Shown here in pieces: positions 39,501 to 50,046 of a stretch of DNA of 64,000 nt. Origin of the DNA: Marchantia polymorpha subsp. ruderalis (taxonomy: Eukaryota; Streptophyta; Marchantiopsida; Marchantiales; Marchantiaceae); the NCBI GenBank assembly GCA_037833965.1, contig AP031355.1, forward strand, positions 2,815,501-2,879,500. The letters run 5' to 3'. Made by a program: the position numbers and the translations under genes. The notes beneath the pieces were generated by a model. It made no database searches. It saw nothing but the letters and a program-made list of their open reading frames with translations, and was not told where the DNA came from. Position 1 is the stretch's first letter. Each line of letters opens with the position of its first letter.

Positions 39501-42500
39501 CTGCCTCCACGCTGGTAGGTTTAGACGCCAGTGTCTGAGAACTTGACGGGAGGTGGACGGTCTGGGGGCTATGACTTTGATCCTCCACAACTTGAGCTGC
39601 AGTACCATGTTTGGTATCCAAGGATGCTGAGAGCTCAGAGCGTGGGTTGTTGATCCTCGACTCAGTGATAGGTCCAGTGACATCTGACCCAGCTTTTTCT
39701 GATATCATAGTGGGATCAAAACTGATTGAATTCGAAATACTTGATGAAGACCTAGTATTCACAGGATTTAGTCTTGACCCTTGGCGACTTCTGGGTTCTT
39801 CAGGAGCTGATGAGTCTTCTCCAGAGTAATTGGCTAATTTTCCTAAGAGAATGAGGTTATCCAGCTCAACACTTCTAGATCTTGTAGCCATTGAGTGGAG
39901 AAATGAATGGATCTTGATAGGCCTTGGGCCTTTGCTTTGATCATCTGCATCCGAACTTTCTAAGGGAGGTGGGTCAGGCTGAGTCAATACAGATGAAGCT
40001 TCCACACGGGATTCTGCAGAACTGGACTCTATTCTTTCTCTAACAAAACTGGGTTCAGGCTTCTTCGAATCTTTGGCAGTAATCAACGAAGAAGGATTCA
40101 ATAAAGATCCTTCATCAATTTTGGGCTCTTCAACAGTGGATGAGTCACCTCCTGTGTCTTGACCACCACTACCTACGATCAAGTTTTCTAGTTCTACACT
40201 TCTTGACCTTGCAGCCATCGAGTGAAGAAAGGAATGAATTTTGATATGTTTTGGATTTTTACTCTGGTAATCTGCAACCGATTGCTCGGAATCCGGTAAC
40301 ATTTCTTGACTTTCTGCTCTGCTCATTGAATCTGGATCCTCCAAACCCGGTGGATGATTAGCATCATGGGTAATACTTTTTGATGGTGACTTTTCTGAGG
40401 GCTCCCCGGTAGGATTCCGCTCGACTCTCTGTTCTACGACTTGATCCGAAGTCTGAGGAGAAGCAGGGTTGATTATTTCCTCTCCGGTTATTGAATTCAC
40501 GCTGGAAGGTTTTAGAAGTGATCCTTCACGAGCTCGCGGAGTTTCTTCATCAGTCGATGACTGGCTAATTTTACCCAATAGCAAGTTATCTAATTCTACA
40601 CTACGGGATCTGGAAGCCATAGAGTGAAGAAAGGAATGAATTTTGATGTGTTTTGGACTCTTGCTCTGATCTTCTATCGGTGAACTTCCCGATTCAGTAG
40701 CAGGATCTGTACTGGTTCGCTCAGTCTGTGGGGACGACTGTGAGTCCAAGCCAGAAGAAATTGGCTGAGCAGTTCCTTCAACAGGTCTCGCTGAAACTGA
40801 GGTAGTGACGGGGGTACTTGGATCCTCGAGAGAGAGATTCTCTATTTTACCTGGATGAAGAACAACTGGCGTTTGAGATTCTTCTGTAGAATGTCTGCGA
40901 GCGGAGGTTTCCAGGTTAGTTGAGAGGGAAATTTCTGCATGCAGTACTTCAGAGCTATGTCCCGAAACTTCATCACCACGTTTTGAAACATCCGACTTTG
41001 GGCCAAAACTGTCTTCACTGCTGTTCGCGAATGTGTCCAAGGGCGTCTTCGTAGAGCTGCCTTCCGATGCTTCGGTGCTAGGCGTTTCCAAAGTATGGAA
41101 AGAATCAGGAGTTTCTCCTCCGCGTAAAGATGAGGAGCTCTCCAAGGTGCTCTGAGTCTCAAAGATCTGTCTTGACTCCTCACTCGCAGGTCTCTCAAGA
41201 GCGTTATCGTGGTCATATTCAGAATGTTGTTCCATGGATGAGGAGGTCGCAGGGTATGAGGTCTCAAAGCTCGGGCTGAGATCTTCAGAATCGGATTGAT
41301 CTCCGAAAGTGTGGCCACCCTGTATCGTAGGGTTCCTGCTCATTAACTCTTGAAGGATAAGGTTGTTTAACTCTACACTGGTCGATCGAGTACTCATCGA
41401 GCGCAAAAAAGAATGTATTTTGATATGCTTCGGATTGCGTTCCTTATCGAAACCCTCCCTATCGTCGTGAATAATTGAAGGTGCCCTAGAAGATCTGCCG
41501 CGACCAGGGAATTTTAATGGGGAGTCATCAAGGCTCTCCAGCCTCCCCCTTGAAGGAATTGTCTCCATCGACTGCGCACTGGAAGGGCTCACAGGATTTT
41601 TCACTGAGGCTGATTCCTGAGAAAGTCCTTCAGCAACCACAACCGGTCTAGTCAGGGAGGTTGCTATAATTCTTCCTCCAGAAGTGTTTTCTGGCGGCTC
41701 TAGAACTTGATAGAGTCCAGGTTTTGAGAAAGGAATCCCGTTATCGTTCAAGGATAGTCTTGCAAGAGGACGTAAGTATTGATCGGGTGTTTCCCCCTTC
41801 TCAACAGCAGCTTTTGCTGAAAACTGGGTCCCTTCGTCTTTCATTGACGGACGTTGCGCAGGACTGCCCGGCGTAGGAGTTTCTGAAGAAGTTTGGTGCT
41901 GATCGTCGAATTCTTCTCCAGGCTCGAGCTTTACCTGAATTGCTTCATCTATCATCAAGGGTTTCCTTGCCGTGCTTTGTGGTTGTTGATCAGGTGTACG
42001 CAATTTGCTAGATTCCTCACGGGATCGAGGATGAGTTTCTCCTTCTGGAGGAGAAACATGTGAACTAGCTGGCTCCCTGCGCTCTTCAGTATATTGTTGA
42101 GAAGTATCTGCTATCGATTTGACCCAAGCCTGTAAGTTCGAGGAGGAGTTTGAAACAGATTCTACAGATACTTCAGAAGCAGAATTTTCCAGATCTTGAA
42201 GTCTGGGATCAATCAGAGACCTTCCCCTGTCTGTGTCATCACTTGAATGTGTGTGATCCTCTTCGAGCTGCGAGGATGCCGTATTAAAACTGCTCGAAGT
42301 AAGATCCGATGAGGAAGGTATTTCATTCGTTCCAAATTCGGAGCTGTTTCTTGAGCTATAAAACGATTCCCCTTCAGGAGTGGTATCAGCTCTGCTCGGA
42401 GTGCTTTCATCACTTGCCTTCGATCCTATTAGGCTATCTGTCCCTGTCACAGGGAGAATAACGTTGGGAATTATTGGATCTTGTGTGTTGATGTCAGTTT

Positions 42501-45375
42501 GAAGAGTGGAAGTCTGCAAACGTCCACCCTGTTCCACATCCAGATTGCTGTGAGACGATACGTGAGGATCATTCTCAGAAGAACTGCTCGATGTAGCATC
42601 ATCATCCGCCTCTGAACGTGTCAGCTCATCTGTTGATGTTATTGGAGCCATAACATCAGACACTGTGTGATCTTGTGTGATCGCGTCACTTTGCAGAGAA
42701 TTCTTCTCCGGAGGTTGGGTTTCTTTTTCCTCAGTTTTTCTGTCATCCTGCAGCACTGAGGCAAAGTCCCCATTCTGTCTCGACACTGATTCTTCTGTGT
42801 TAAAATGTGCCCTTCCTCCTCCATCTCCAAAACCGCTACTTATGATCGGTAGCATGATCGATGAGTTCACGTTCATGACAATTATTGGCTCCGAAAACAC
42901 GTGACCTTCATCTTTCAGCTGAGCTGCGATGGAATCTAAATCATAAGGCATGACTTTGTCTTCATCAGGTAGCTTCCTGGGACTCCGTTCCGACTGCAGT
43001 TGGAAGTCCTCACAGTCTGGCGACTTGCTGCTGTGAACCTTTTCCTGCTTATGCAAGTTTGAGGATGTCTTCTTAGTCCGCCTAGGTGAAGCTCCCTGTT
43101 TCCTTCCTTGCGCCACAATTGGTACCATGTCCGCCTTCTTAGTTCCTCTTCGATGAGCAGGAACTTGCAGAGGCCTTTCTCTACGAAGACCATCTCTAAC
43201 CGCAGCTGCTCTTCTCTCTGAAGACTGACTTCGTCTTGGACCACCTAAGGACTTGCTATTGAATGGTGAGGTCTTTCGCCTGGAGGCAGGGTTGGGCATG
43301 CGCTGAAGGTCAGGCTTTCTGGAAGAAATATCAAAAACATTCTGAGATAGCGCATCTGATCTTCGTGGACTAACAGGCAGCGCCGGACGTTTCATTTGCA
43401 AGTCATTGTATTCCTGCCGTGGGCTTTGAGGTGCTTCGCTCTGTCGGTACCAGTTGTAGTCTGGACCATGACGTCTTGAATTGAAAAAGTGATCGGAGCC
43501 CCGGTTTTCCAGATACCAAGGCTGATCTGAAGCTTGACTTCCTGGTCCGTCAGCAACTTTATTTCCTGAATCCCCGAGTCGGCCTTGAACTGCCTGTGTG
43601 GGCGCCTGTCTGTGTTCAACTTCACGGTTCTCTGTGAAAACTTCTTCGTGGGACTTCCACTGTTTAAACTCATGCCCGTCGAACTTGCCAGTTCCAGCAG
43701 TTTTCTGCTGCGGGCGATTGGGAAGCTTCATTGGTGCGTATTCTGAATCGTGCTCAAAACTTGGCTCTTGGCGAGACAACCTGTCATCGTCAAGTAACAT
43801 GCTGTCAAATTTGCGCATCCGTGGAGAAACTTCAGCTGCAGAACCTTCATCACGGGTAGGCAAGAAGTGACCTGGATTGTAACGACGAAATAGAGTCTCA
43901 TAGTCAGGGATGCCATTAATGTCATGAAGTCTTGAGGATTCATCCGGTGCAGATCTTTTATCGCGGGGCAGAAAAGTAATTACCAGGCCTCTGTTGACGA
44001 GATAGGCTTTTACAGTCAGGAATGATTAGACTATAATTCCGGGTATCATTCAGATGTACATCAGACATGTGATGAGAGGGGAGACATGGATTCCTCTAGC
44101 TTATGTGATGACCTGTTTCAGCTAGGGTCCCGAGATCTGACATTCATCGATTGAGAAACTTTCCACAAAATCTGCTGCTAGGAGCTTCATTGCCAGCAAA
44201 AACTACGTTTCATTTAGAGATGAAGATTCTCTCTTCTCAAAAGACCTAAATGAAAGAAGGTGCTCACCTTCTTCTTCAGCAGCAGAAAGCTTGAAAGTCT
44301 CTTTCGATAAGGTATGACCCGACGACGGTCGACCGTAAGGCGTCCTGTAACTTTTGTGATAAGCCCTGAGACTGTTCCTCCACAATGTCTCGTCCTCGAG
44401 GAGAGGCTTCTGCATGTTGCTGAAAAGCCTCGGACGTTTGGCGTAGCAACTGGCGATGAAATCAAAAGAAGAGTGGTCGAAGGTGAAGAGCATAGCCTCC
44501 GGAGGTGCCCATGCTAGGGCGTCCAGGCCCTGGCTATGATCCTCGTCCAAGTCTCTGATGCGAAAAAGCCCTAGCGATGTCCGGCAACGGATGGCCAATC
44601 GCTTGGCGCGCTCGAACTCGTCCTTTCTCCAGGCAAGAAACGCATTTGCCCTATCCCTCGCCCGTTTCTCTCGCAGCAATCGATTGATCTGCTCGAAATC
44701 AACCTTGGGCACGGGTTTCCTCAGGCACGGGAGACAACTGACCCTCTCCTTACTAGGGGCAGATTTCTTGCTCCTTTTGGGTCGCGGTTTGGGTGCAGAT
44801 TTGCTGGAATCCTCGGGAACAAAACCTCGGAATACCTTGAATCGCCTGACACGCTTTTCTGCAAGAGGTTTCTTAGCATCTGGGACGGCGGCAACCTCGC
44901 AGATACTTTGCAGAGGCGACGACGGCTTCGCCTCTGGAGGAGAATTGTCACAATGGATCTTCGGATCGGCGCTTTTCTTCGATACAACGCCTGCTTGCGC
45001 TGTGGGAGGTGAAGGACTTGTGGGCGACTTGGGGGATCGAGGCGATGCAGGGGATTCAGGCGGCTGGGATTCGACAGGAATGGTGGAGGTAGACTGATCT
45101 GCGTAACCCAGTATCTGACTGAGACTCGGCTGCGGGTCTTCCCAGTACGAGTCCGATACCTCGAAGCGGTGAGAAGGAGACCGCGACCACGTCCCGGCCG
45201 ACGAGCGGAAGCAAATGACCATCTTCAGTATCCTCATCTTCCATGTCGCAATCCATGATCTCACAGCAGCGAATGCAAGTCCCGGAGGAAGACGTCTTTT
45301 CCGCTCGGATCCCGACCAGGACGATGGCGCGGAGGCTGCGTGCGAATCCACAGAGTTGTCGGACGACGCTTGCAT
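36538..45375 (-). CDS. Giant serine-rich repeat protein, about 2,731 residues
   Basis: I do not recognise this family. Three exons join in phase: 45375-44268 (donor GTGAGC, phase 1), 43988-37338 (donor GTGAGT, phase 1) and 36974-36538 (acceptor CTGCAG, ending in TGA). The N-terminal 370 residues are Pro, Ser and Lys rich with a charged helix (FEQINRLLREKRARDRANAF) and a more ordered patch around ALAWAPPEAMLFTFDHSSFD. The middle 2,200 residues are encoded by one uninterrupted 6.65-kb exon, low in complexity and rich in Ser, Glu, Asp, Pro and Thr, so probably disordered. It carries seven copies of a conserved motif of about 25 residues. The C-terminal exon has GWMPKWKIDRFADFPPAP and FLEAFWGKK. 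The first intron's acceptor (CAGAG/GC) is the least certain boundary. There is no signal peptide or membrane segment. A scaffold role with many docking sites is a guess from architecture only. Confidence 0.8.
36913..36951. repeat. 20-bp tandem duplication inside the last coding exon
   Basis: CTGCAACGATTGAGTTACT occurs twice at a 20-bp period within the last exon of the giant gene. Since 20 is not a multiple of three, the two copies are translated in different frames, and the protein-coding frame stays open through both. Confidence 0.9.
37390..41440 (-). repeat. Seven dispersed protein-motif repeats
   Basis: Seven units encode variants of IKIHSFLHSMASRSRSVEL followed by a DNLIL-type hydrophobic end. 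They start, on the minus strand, near 41435, 40656, 40257, 39930, 39205, 38470 and 37440. The core His-Ser-Phe-Leu and Ser-Val-Glu-Leu are kept in all; only the first (RSMSTRSTSVEL) and fourth (GPRPIKIHS) deviate noticeably. Units 2 to 6 are followed 20-50 residues later by a second word of the type GSLLNPSS, so the real repeat is bipartite. Linkers of about 100-340 residues are dissimilar and low in complexity. RSRS gives an Arg-x-x-Ser site for basophilic kinases, which is inference. Confidence 0.9.
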
Positions 45376-45632
45376 AATTCAATCACCGCTCCTGCGAATT
45401 GCTCTCACGTGCACCGCCTTCACCTCAATCATCGAATCGAGCCCGGGGCTCGGCTCTCCACTACGGCAGGGTCGCCCCCCGAAAACATCGGACCTCATCA
45501 TTTGCCTCTTCACGCCCGCGGCCACTTCAATGACTGCAGGAGGCCCGAGCACGAGCTCGTCATTTGCGGCCCCGCGACGAGACTTTCCCCTTGCGATCTC
45601 TCCGAGAGCATCCCCGGAGAGTCAACGGGGGG
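45376..45632. promoter_or_regulatory. Divergent intergenic promoter region
   Basis: This short, CG-rich gap separates the start of the giant minus-strand gene from the TATA box of the plus-strand unit. It must hold the core promoter of the giant gene, and with only about 260 bp available the two units probably share regulatory DNA. I see no clear TATA box for the minus strand. Confidence 0.45.
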
Positions 45633-45638
45633 TATAAA
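45633..45638 (+). promoter_or_regulatory. TATA box of the plus-strand unit
   Basis: TATAAA sits in a GC-rich context (GGGGTATAAAGGCGG). Transcription would start near 45665, ahead of the ATGs at 45691, 45730 and 45941. Confidence 0.55.
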
Positions 45639-45729
45639 GGCGGAGCCTGGTGCCATCCCGGGGGAGGGCAGTGATACTCGGACCCGCTCACATGCTGCGG
45701 TTGACCACGGCGATCTTGCTCGAGGTGCC

Positions 45730-45966
45730 ATGGATTCTTCGCGGATCGTGTGCGGCGTCTTGTTCGTCTTCTGCTTCTTCTGCATAAAGCCCGGCTTGCA
45801 AGGGGCACCACGCTTGGCGCACAAGAGACGCAGCGGTTTAGGCGAGAAGAAGCAGAAGCGGGCGCCCCGTCCTCGGCCTGCGCTCGTGCAGGATGGCGTA
45901 GAAGGTCGGCCCGTGCACAAGGCCGGCAAGGCAGCATGCCATGGAGTCCTCCCCGTCTGGAAGTAG
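45730..45966 (+). CDS. Candidate 78-residue secreted peptide or uORF
   Basis: The ORF begins MDSSRIVCGVLFVFCFFCIK, a short basic start followed by a hydrophobic core and a small-residue zone, as in a signal peptide. The rest is strongly basic (KRRSGLGEKKQKRAPRPRP) and ends in WK. It overlaps the start of the next ORF by 26 nt in another frame and precedes it on what is probably the same transcript. It could be a real small secreted protein, with the second ORF translated by leaky scanning, or an upstream ORF that limits translation of the 146-codon gene. A shorter ORF starts at 45691. Coding status is uncertain because GC-rich DNA gives long chance frames. Confidence 0.35.
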   Translation: MDSSRIVCGVLFVFCFFCIKPGLQGAPRLAHKRRSGLGEKKQKRAPRPRPALVQDGVEGRPVHKAGKAACHGVLPVWK

Positions 45967-46381
45967 TAAGAGGAAGAAGCGCAGATCCAAAAAACCCTCA
46001 TGGACCTCCAAGGAGTACCAAAATGCTGCACTGAACCCGAACGCGCTGGGATTCAAGCCGCCGGACTTCAAGCCGCCCCGCGTGCCCGTCGATGACTATC
46101 TCTCGTCCCAGTACAAGACTGAAACGAAGAAGAAATCAGATCACCCCTGGGACTCCACCATCAGCCCCTACCTCTCGAAGGAATACCAGACACAGTATCC
46201 GGCTGCACCGAAAGCTTATCCCGACTGCCCTCTCGGCTTTACACCGAGCGACGGTCCTTGGGTTCAATGTTTTGATTCCATGTGGAACGTGATTTGGGTT
46301 TCTCTCAAGGACGTAGATACGACGGCGGCTGGGAAGGAGGATTGGACCGGGTTCGATTGGCGCAAGGACCACATTGCTTGA
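45941..46381 (+). CDS. 146-residue orphan protein
   Basis: The family is not recognised. It has a basic Ser and Lys-rich start (SSKRKKRRSKK), then Pro and Lys-rich segments with the near-repeated words GFKPPDFKPPRVP and SQYKTETKKK, two tyrosine-rich phrases (DDYLSSQYK and SPYLSKEYQTQYP), and an aromatic end (FDSMWNVIWVSL, WTGFDWRKDH). There is no membrane segment or signal peptide, and the ORF has no intron and ends in TGA. The short repeated Tyr-Leu-Ser motifs recall structural or filament-binding proteins, but this is only an impression. It lies head-to-head with the giant gene. Confidence 0.6.
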   Translation: MESSPSGSSKRKKRRSKKPSWTSKEYQNAALNPNALGFKPPDFKPPRVPVDDYLSSQYKTETKKKSDHPWDSTISPYLSKEYQTQYPAAPKAYPDCPLGFTPSDGPWVQCFDSMWNVIWVSLKDVDTTAAGKEDWTGFDWRKDHIA

Positions 46382-48305
46382 CGATAGGCCGGTAGAAAAT
46401 TGTACATTTTTCTGCTTTCCAAGGATCTCAGACTAGATTCACAGGGACTTGAAACTTCAATTTCACATGGCTGGACGAGGCATAATCAGAAGAATCTGGA
46501 AACCTATGAACGAGGTTGGATGAATACCGCTCGACCATGGCAGCTTTGACTGCGGGAAGGGGCTGCGGCCGAGGAGCCGACACTTGCCCTCCGCGCGGGT
46601 CGATTCAATGCAGGGTGGAGAAGAGTTGGGATTGGAGGTCGTGGAGGCATTCTTGCGCAATTTTGGACTCAGCTGGACGGAGGATACATTGTTCACAGAT
46701 TTTGTATTGCAGTGGCCAGGATTTCGGAGAGGGGAAATCGGGTTGTTTGTCGACGGTGACCAAGTTTCGAATGTCAAAGTTTTGAGCACACTGTTGTAGG
46801 CTTTAGAGGAATTCTTGACGCAGAAGTAGCAGATTGAATTTTCTGACTTGGGTGTACTATTTATCTATTTGAGAGAAAATCATTCAACCGATTCTGCTCA
46901 GAATGTGTAAACACATTTATCTGCTTCCTACGGCTTCTCATTGTGCCGATCCTACAAGTTTTGACGCTTGCAGATAAGCAATTCTCTCGATCCCCACGTC
47001 GAGCTCTTAGCGACAACTAGGCTTATGGACGTATACAGACGACGTATTATTGATTAGATATTATAAAAAATGTAACGTGACAGTCATGCTGGCCCCTTAG
47101 ATTGGTCCTAAAATTTCCTCGTCACCACCCGCCTTATCAACGCAAATCGTCATATTCTTACTTGGCCAGAAGGGTGAATTTGGAAAATCGAACTCAAATT
47201 TTGGGACAGAATTTCGGACTCAGAATAAACTTCTTGAGAGGGAATCAAGGTTAAGTTTACATACTGTGAGCACTCACCAGTATACAAACTTAACCTTGAA
47301 GAAACAATCTGGCCATAAGCAGATGGTTGGGTCATGAGCATAATTTTGTTCTCACATTGACTAGAATATGGTTTATTTCAAATAAACTACAGGTTTCAAA
47401 CATTTTCAGACATGTATGCCCAGTTTCAGAATTAGCCACTGCTAGCTGGGAACGGTGATATCATGATCTTCATTTGAAAGCCCCATCTTTCTTTCCTGCT
47501 GAATTCTTACATTCACCACGTGCAGTTTCAATCAACAGACTCACTTCAGTATAATTCCTATTTCCAGCTTTTCTGCACGTCGTGTAGAAAGCAGAGGCTT
47601 TCTACAACCAAAAACTTCAGGGCACAGAGATGCGACACTCTTTATCACTTTGCCAAAACGCTCTAATCCCTGTACTGTTAAGGGACCTGAATAGCGGGCA
47701 CTAATTCAAATCGTTCCACGCGTAGCCAGAAACTTCACGTCATCTTGCAGAGGTTGTTGTCGACACTTTCGCAGATCCAAAGAGGTGGTCAGCTAGCTCT
47801 ACAATAACTCACCGCACCAGGATACTCGAGTTCGGTGAGTTATGGATTGCTCTGACCCTTAAGAGCTGCTGTTACTAGCTCGCTGGCTGGAAGTAGGCTA
47901 AGAAAGAAGCTCATCTGACATTTAGTGTGGCCTCCGACTCGTATCAAGTACCGCATCGATCTCATTACCGACTTACCAAATATCTTGTGACCTCTTGACA
48001 GCTATTCAGCAAAGCTTATTGGAAACAGATGTCGGAGATCAGGCAACTGATCTGATCATTGTGTTCAGCCCCTTAATGCTCAAAATAGTGATACTGCACT
48101 GAAGCTTCACACTCAGTTTAGCTGCTCAAGATACCAATCGGGCGCTTGTCCAACCCAAGAGACGCAACGCTTTAACAAAAAGTCGCTTTGTCCTCCTCCA
48201 AGTTCGCATTCCAAATGTAATCGGGATTCGACACCGCGAACGATGAATGGCATGAGAATCACGTAGAGAATATGGTTTTGATTCCTCGGTAAGCCTGCAC
48301 TATCG
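46382..48305. other. Spacer with one small hairpin
   Basis: No gene is supported. The region holds the 3' end of the upstream transcript and the promoter of the next plus-strand gene. A GC-richer patch at about 46.5-46.8 kb has open frames on both strands but no domain. A 55-nt hairpin is listed separately. Confidence 0.45.
47245..47299. repeat. Hairpin with 14-bp perfect stem extended by 6 pairs
   Basis: Arms 47245-47258 and 47286-47299 (TCAAGGTTAAGTTT and its complement) pair perfectly. After a 2-nt internal loop, 47261-47266 pair with 47278-47283. The terminal loop is 11 nt. It is non-coding. Confidence 0.75.
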
Positions 48306-48983
48306 ATGGCGGCGGCAGGAAAAGCAGCTCCAGCTGCTGGAAAGCCTGCCGCAGTCCCAGCTGCAGGGAAGGCGACGGGCAGCGCTCCGGCGGCAGCGAA
48401 GACTGGTGCGTCGCAGGGATCCAAATCTCCCACGGACTCGTCCAAATCCGTGACCGCAAGCTCTGGATCGGGATCGGCAGGCTCCGCGGGGGCGAAGAAA
48501 CCATCTCTGAAGGCGGGAGACCCAGCTGCTGCTCTAGTCGTGCTGGGACCAGATGGGCTTCCAGTAGATCCAGCTTCACTGCCGCCTGTCGAAGAGGCTC
48601 CTCCTCCTCCTCCCCCGAAGCCATATCTCGGTACGCCGCCGCCTCGCTGGCTGCGGCCTCCATGGGAGAAAGCTCCACGCGATGTGGGGCCCTTGCCGCC
48701 CCGGTTCGTTCCTTACAGCCGAAGGCTGCTGGAGGTCACGAACTTGAGACTCCCGCCGCAGATCGAATTTCAGGACGCCATGGGCGTGCGCACCATGATC
48801 AAGCTCAAGAAGACTTACCCCCGACTCATAAGATTGCACATTGGACGCGTCGGAGTGACGTTCGAGAAGCATGCCGGCCCTGTGCAGATCTTTTTGGAAG
48901 TCCTCTGCCAGGATCTTCCAGAGTTTCCAGAGCTGATTAACAAGCCCCAGTTCTCGACGTGCAATTTCTATCCCATGAGATAG
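48306..48983 (+). CDS. 225-residue orphan protein with disordered Ala/Pro-rich N-terminus
   Basis: The family is not recognised. Residues 1-65 are Ala, Gly, Ser and Lys rich and disordered, 66-115 are Pro-rich (EEAPPPPPPKPYLGTPPPRW), and 120-225 look folded, with PPQIEFQDAMGVRTMIKLKK, LIRLHIGRVGVTFEKHAG and VQIFLEVLCQDLPEFPEL. The single exon ends in TAG at 48981-48983. The ATG follows a purine-ending context (ATCGATGG). Codon use is GC-rich compared with the flanking AT-rich DNA, which supports coding. The low-complexity start resembles a flexible linker; a chloroplast transit peptide is less likely since basic and hydroxylated residues do not dominate. I cannot assign a function. Confidence 0.7.
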   Translation: MAAAGKAAPAAGKPAAVPAAGKATGSAPAAAKTGASQGSKSPTDSSKSVTASSGSGSAGSAGAKKPSLKAGDPAAALVVLGPDGLPVDPASLPPVEEAPPPPPPKPYLGTPPPRWLRPPWEKAPRDVGPLPPRFVPYSRRLLEVTNLRLPPQIEFQDAMGVRTMIKLKKTYPRLIRLHIGRVGVTFEKHAGPVQIFLEVLCQDLPEFPELINKPQFSTCNFYPMR

Positions 48984-50046
48984 CCGGATGCTCGATGATA
49001 TGTAACCAGCGAGTGCTCCCAATCCGAAGACTGCGAGGGAGAATGTAGATGGCCGCTGACCTGCAGGTTCATCGATTGGGGCACTTTGATGAGATCGATG
49101 CCACGAAAGCGCCAAAACAAATCAGTTTCGATACCATCCCAGCTCGACGTCAGTGCCAGGGCGACCTTGACTATACCCAGAGCTCTATAAGTAGTAATGT
49201 GGGTCAAATTTGATCGTATGGAGCTCGGAGGTTAGATCAGAAACCCATTTTGAGGCAATCGTAGAATGTGAGAAAGGAAGTATGGCAATGTACTACAGTT
49301 GCCGTCTTTCCTTCCGAGAAAATTGGTGAGCCCTGTGATCGATATCAACAGCACTGCAAACATTTCCACCGACAACCTGTTTGAGAAAAGCATAAAGCGG
49401 TTCAATGTTTGAGGATCCTTCCAACACGGATGCTTCCTGCCTTGATGGGATCGGAGCATGGTACGCAAGGTCTGCAAGGAGATTCACTTACTCAGAGTGA
49501 GCGTGGACCGCAGTTATGTGCGTTATCCACCTAAACATAATTTTAGATTGTGACACCAATCAGGTACATAAATGTGTACCAAATTACACACTTTGCTTGC
49601 GATGCAATTAAAAGTAAGGACGTCAGTGAGAACACAACGACTTCTAGATGTCCTTTTATTCAAATGAAGGAGATCGCTCACAAAAATCTGAACTTCTACA
49701 AAGAAAGATCTGATCTCTACCGAACGACTGCCGACAGCATTTATCGGTATGCCAGCTATGAGTTCGATCCTGGCTTTCAGAATCGTAGTCTAAGGGACAT
49801 AATATCTGCAGGATGTATCTGGGCAGACAAACTCAGAATGAGCTACCTGGCCTCAAAGTTATTGGACTTCTATATGACATCATGGTTAAGATTCCATTTG
49901 GTTCTCACAACGTACAGCTCACAGCTTCCAAATCTCGTCTTCTGAGAAACGTCCATGGCAGAAATGTGATTTGAGTCATCGAGTCCGACATCATAGATTC
50001 TCCTGAAGGCATGTCAATCTAGCTGCGAACGAAAAGGGGCTGGAGA
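48984..50046. other. Spacer between the orphan gene and KNOX
   Basis: The two genes converge here, so this stretch holds both 3' ends. A 131-codon plus-strand frame at 49550-49945 has no domain and AT-driven composition, and I do not call it a gene. Confidence 0.45.

Noticed and set aside
49550..49945. 131-codon plus-strand ORF antisense to the KNOX 3' flank
   Set aside because: Composition follows the AT content, no domain is seen, and it lies between two convergent gene ends.
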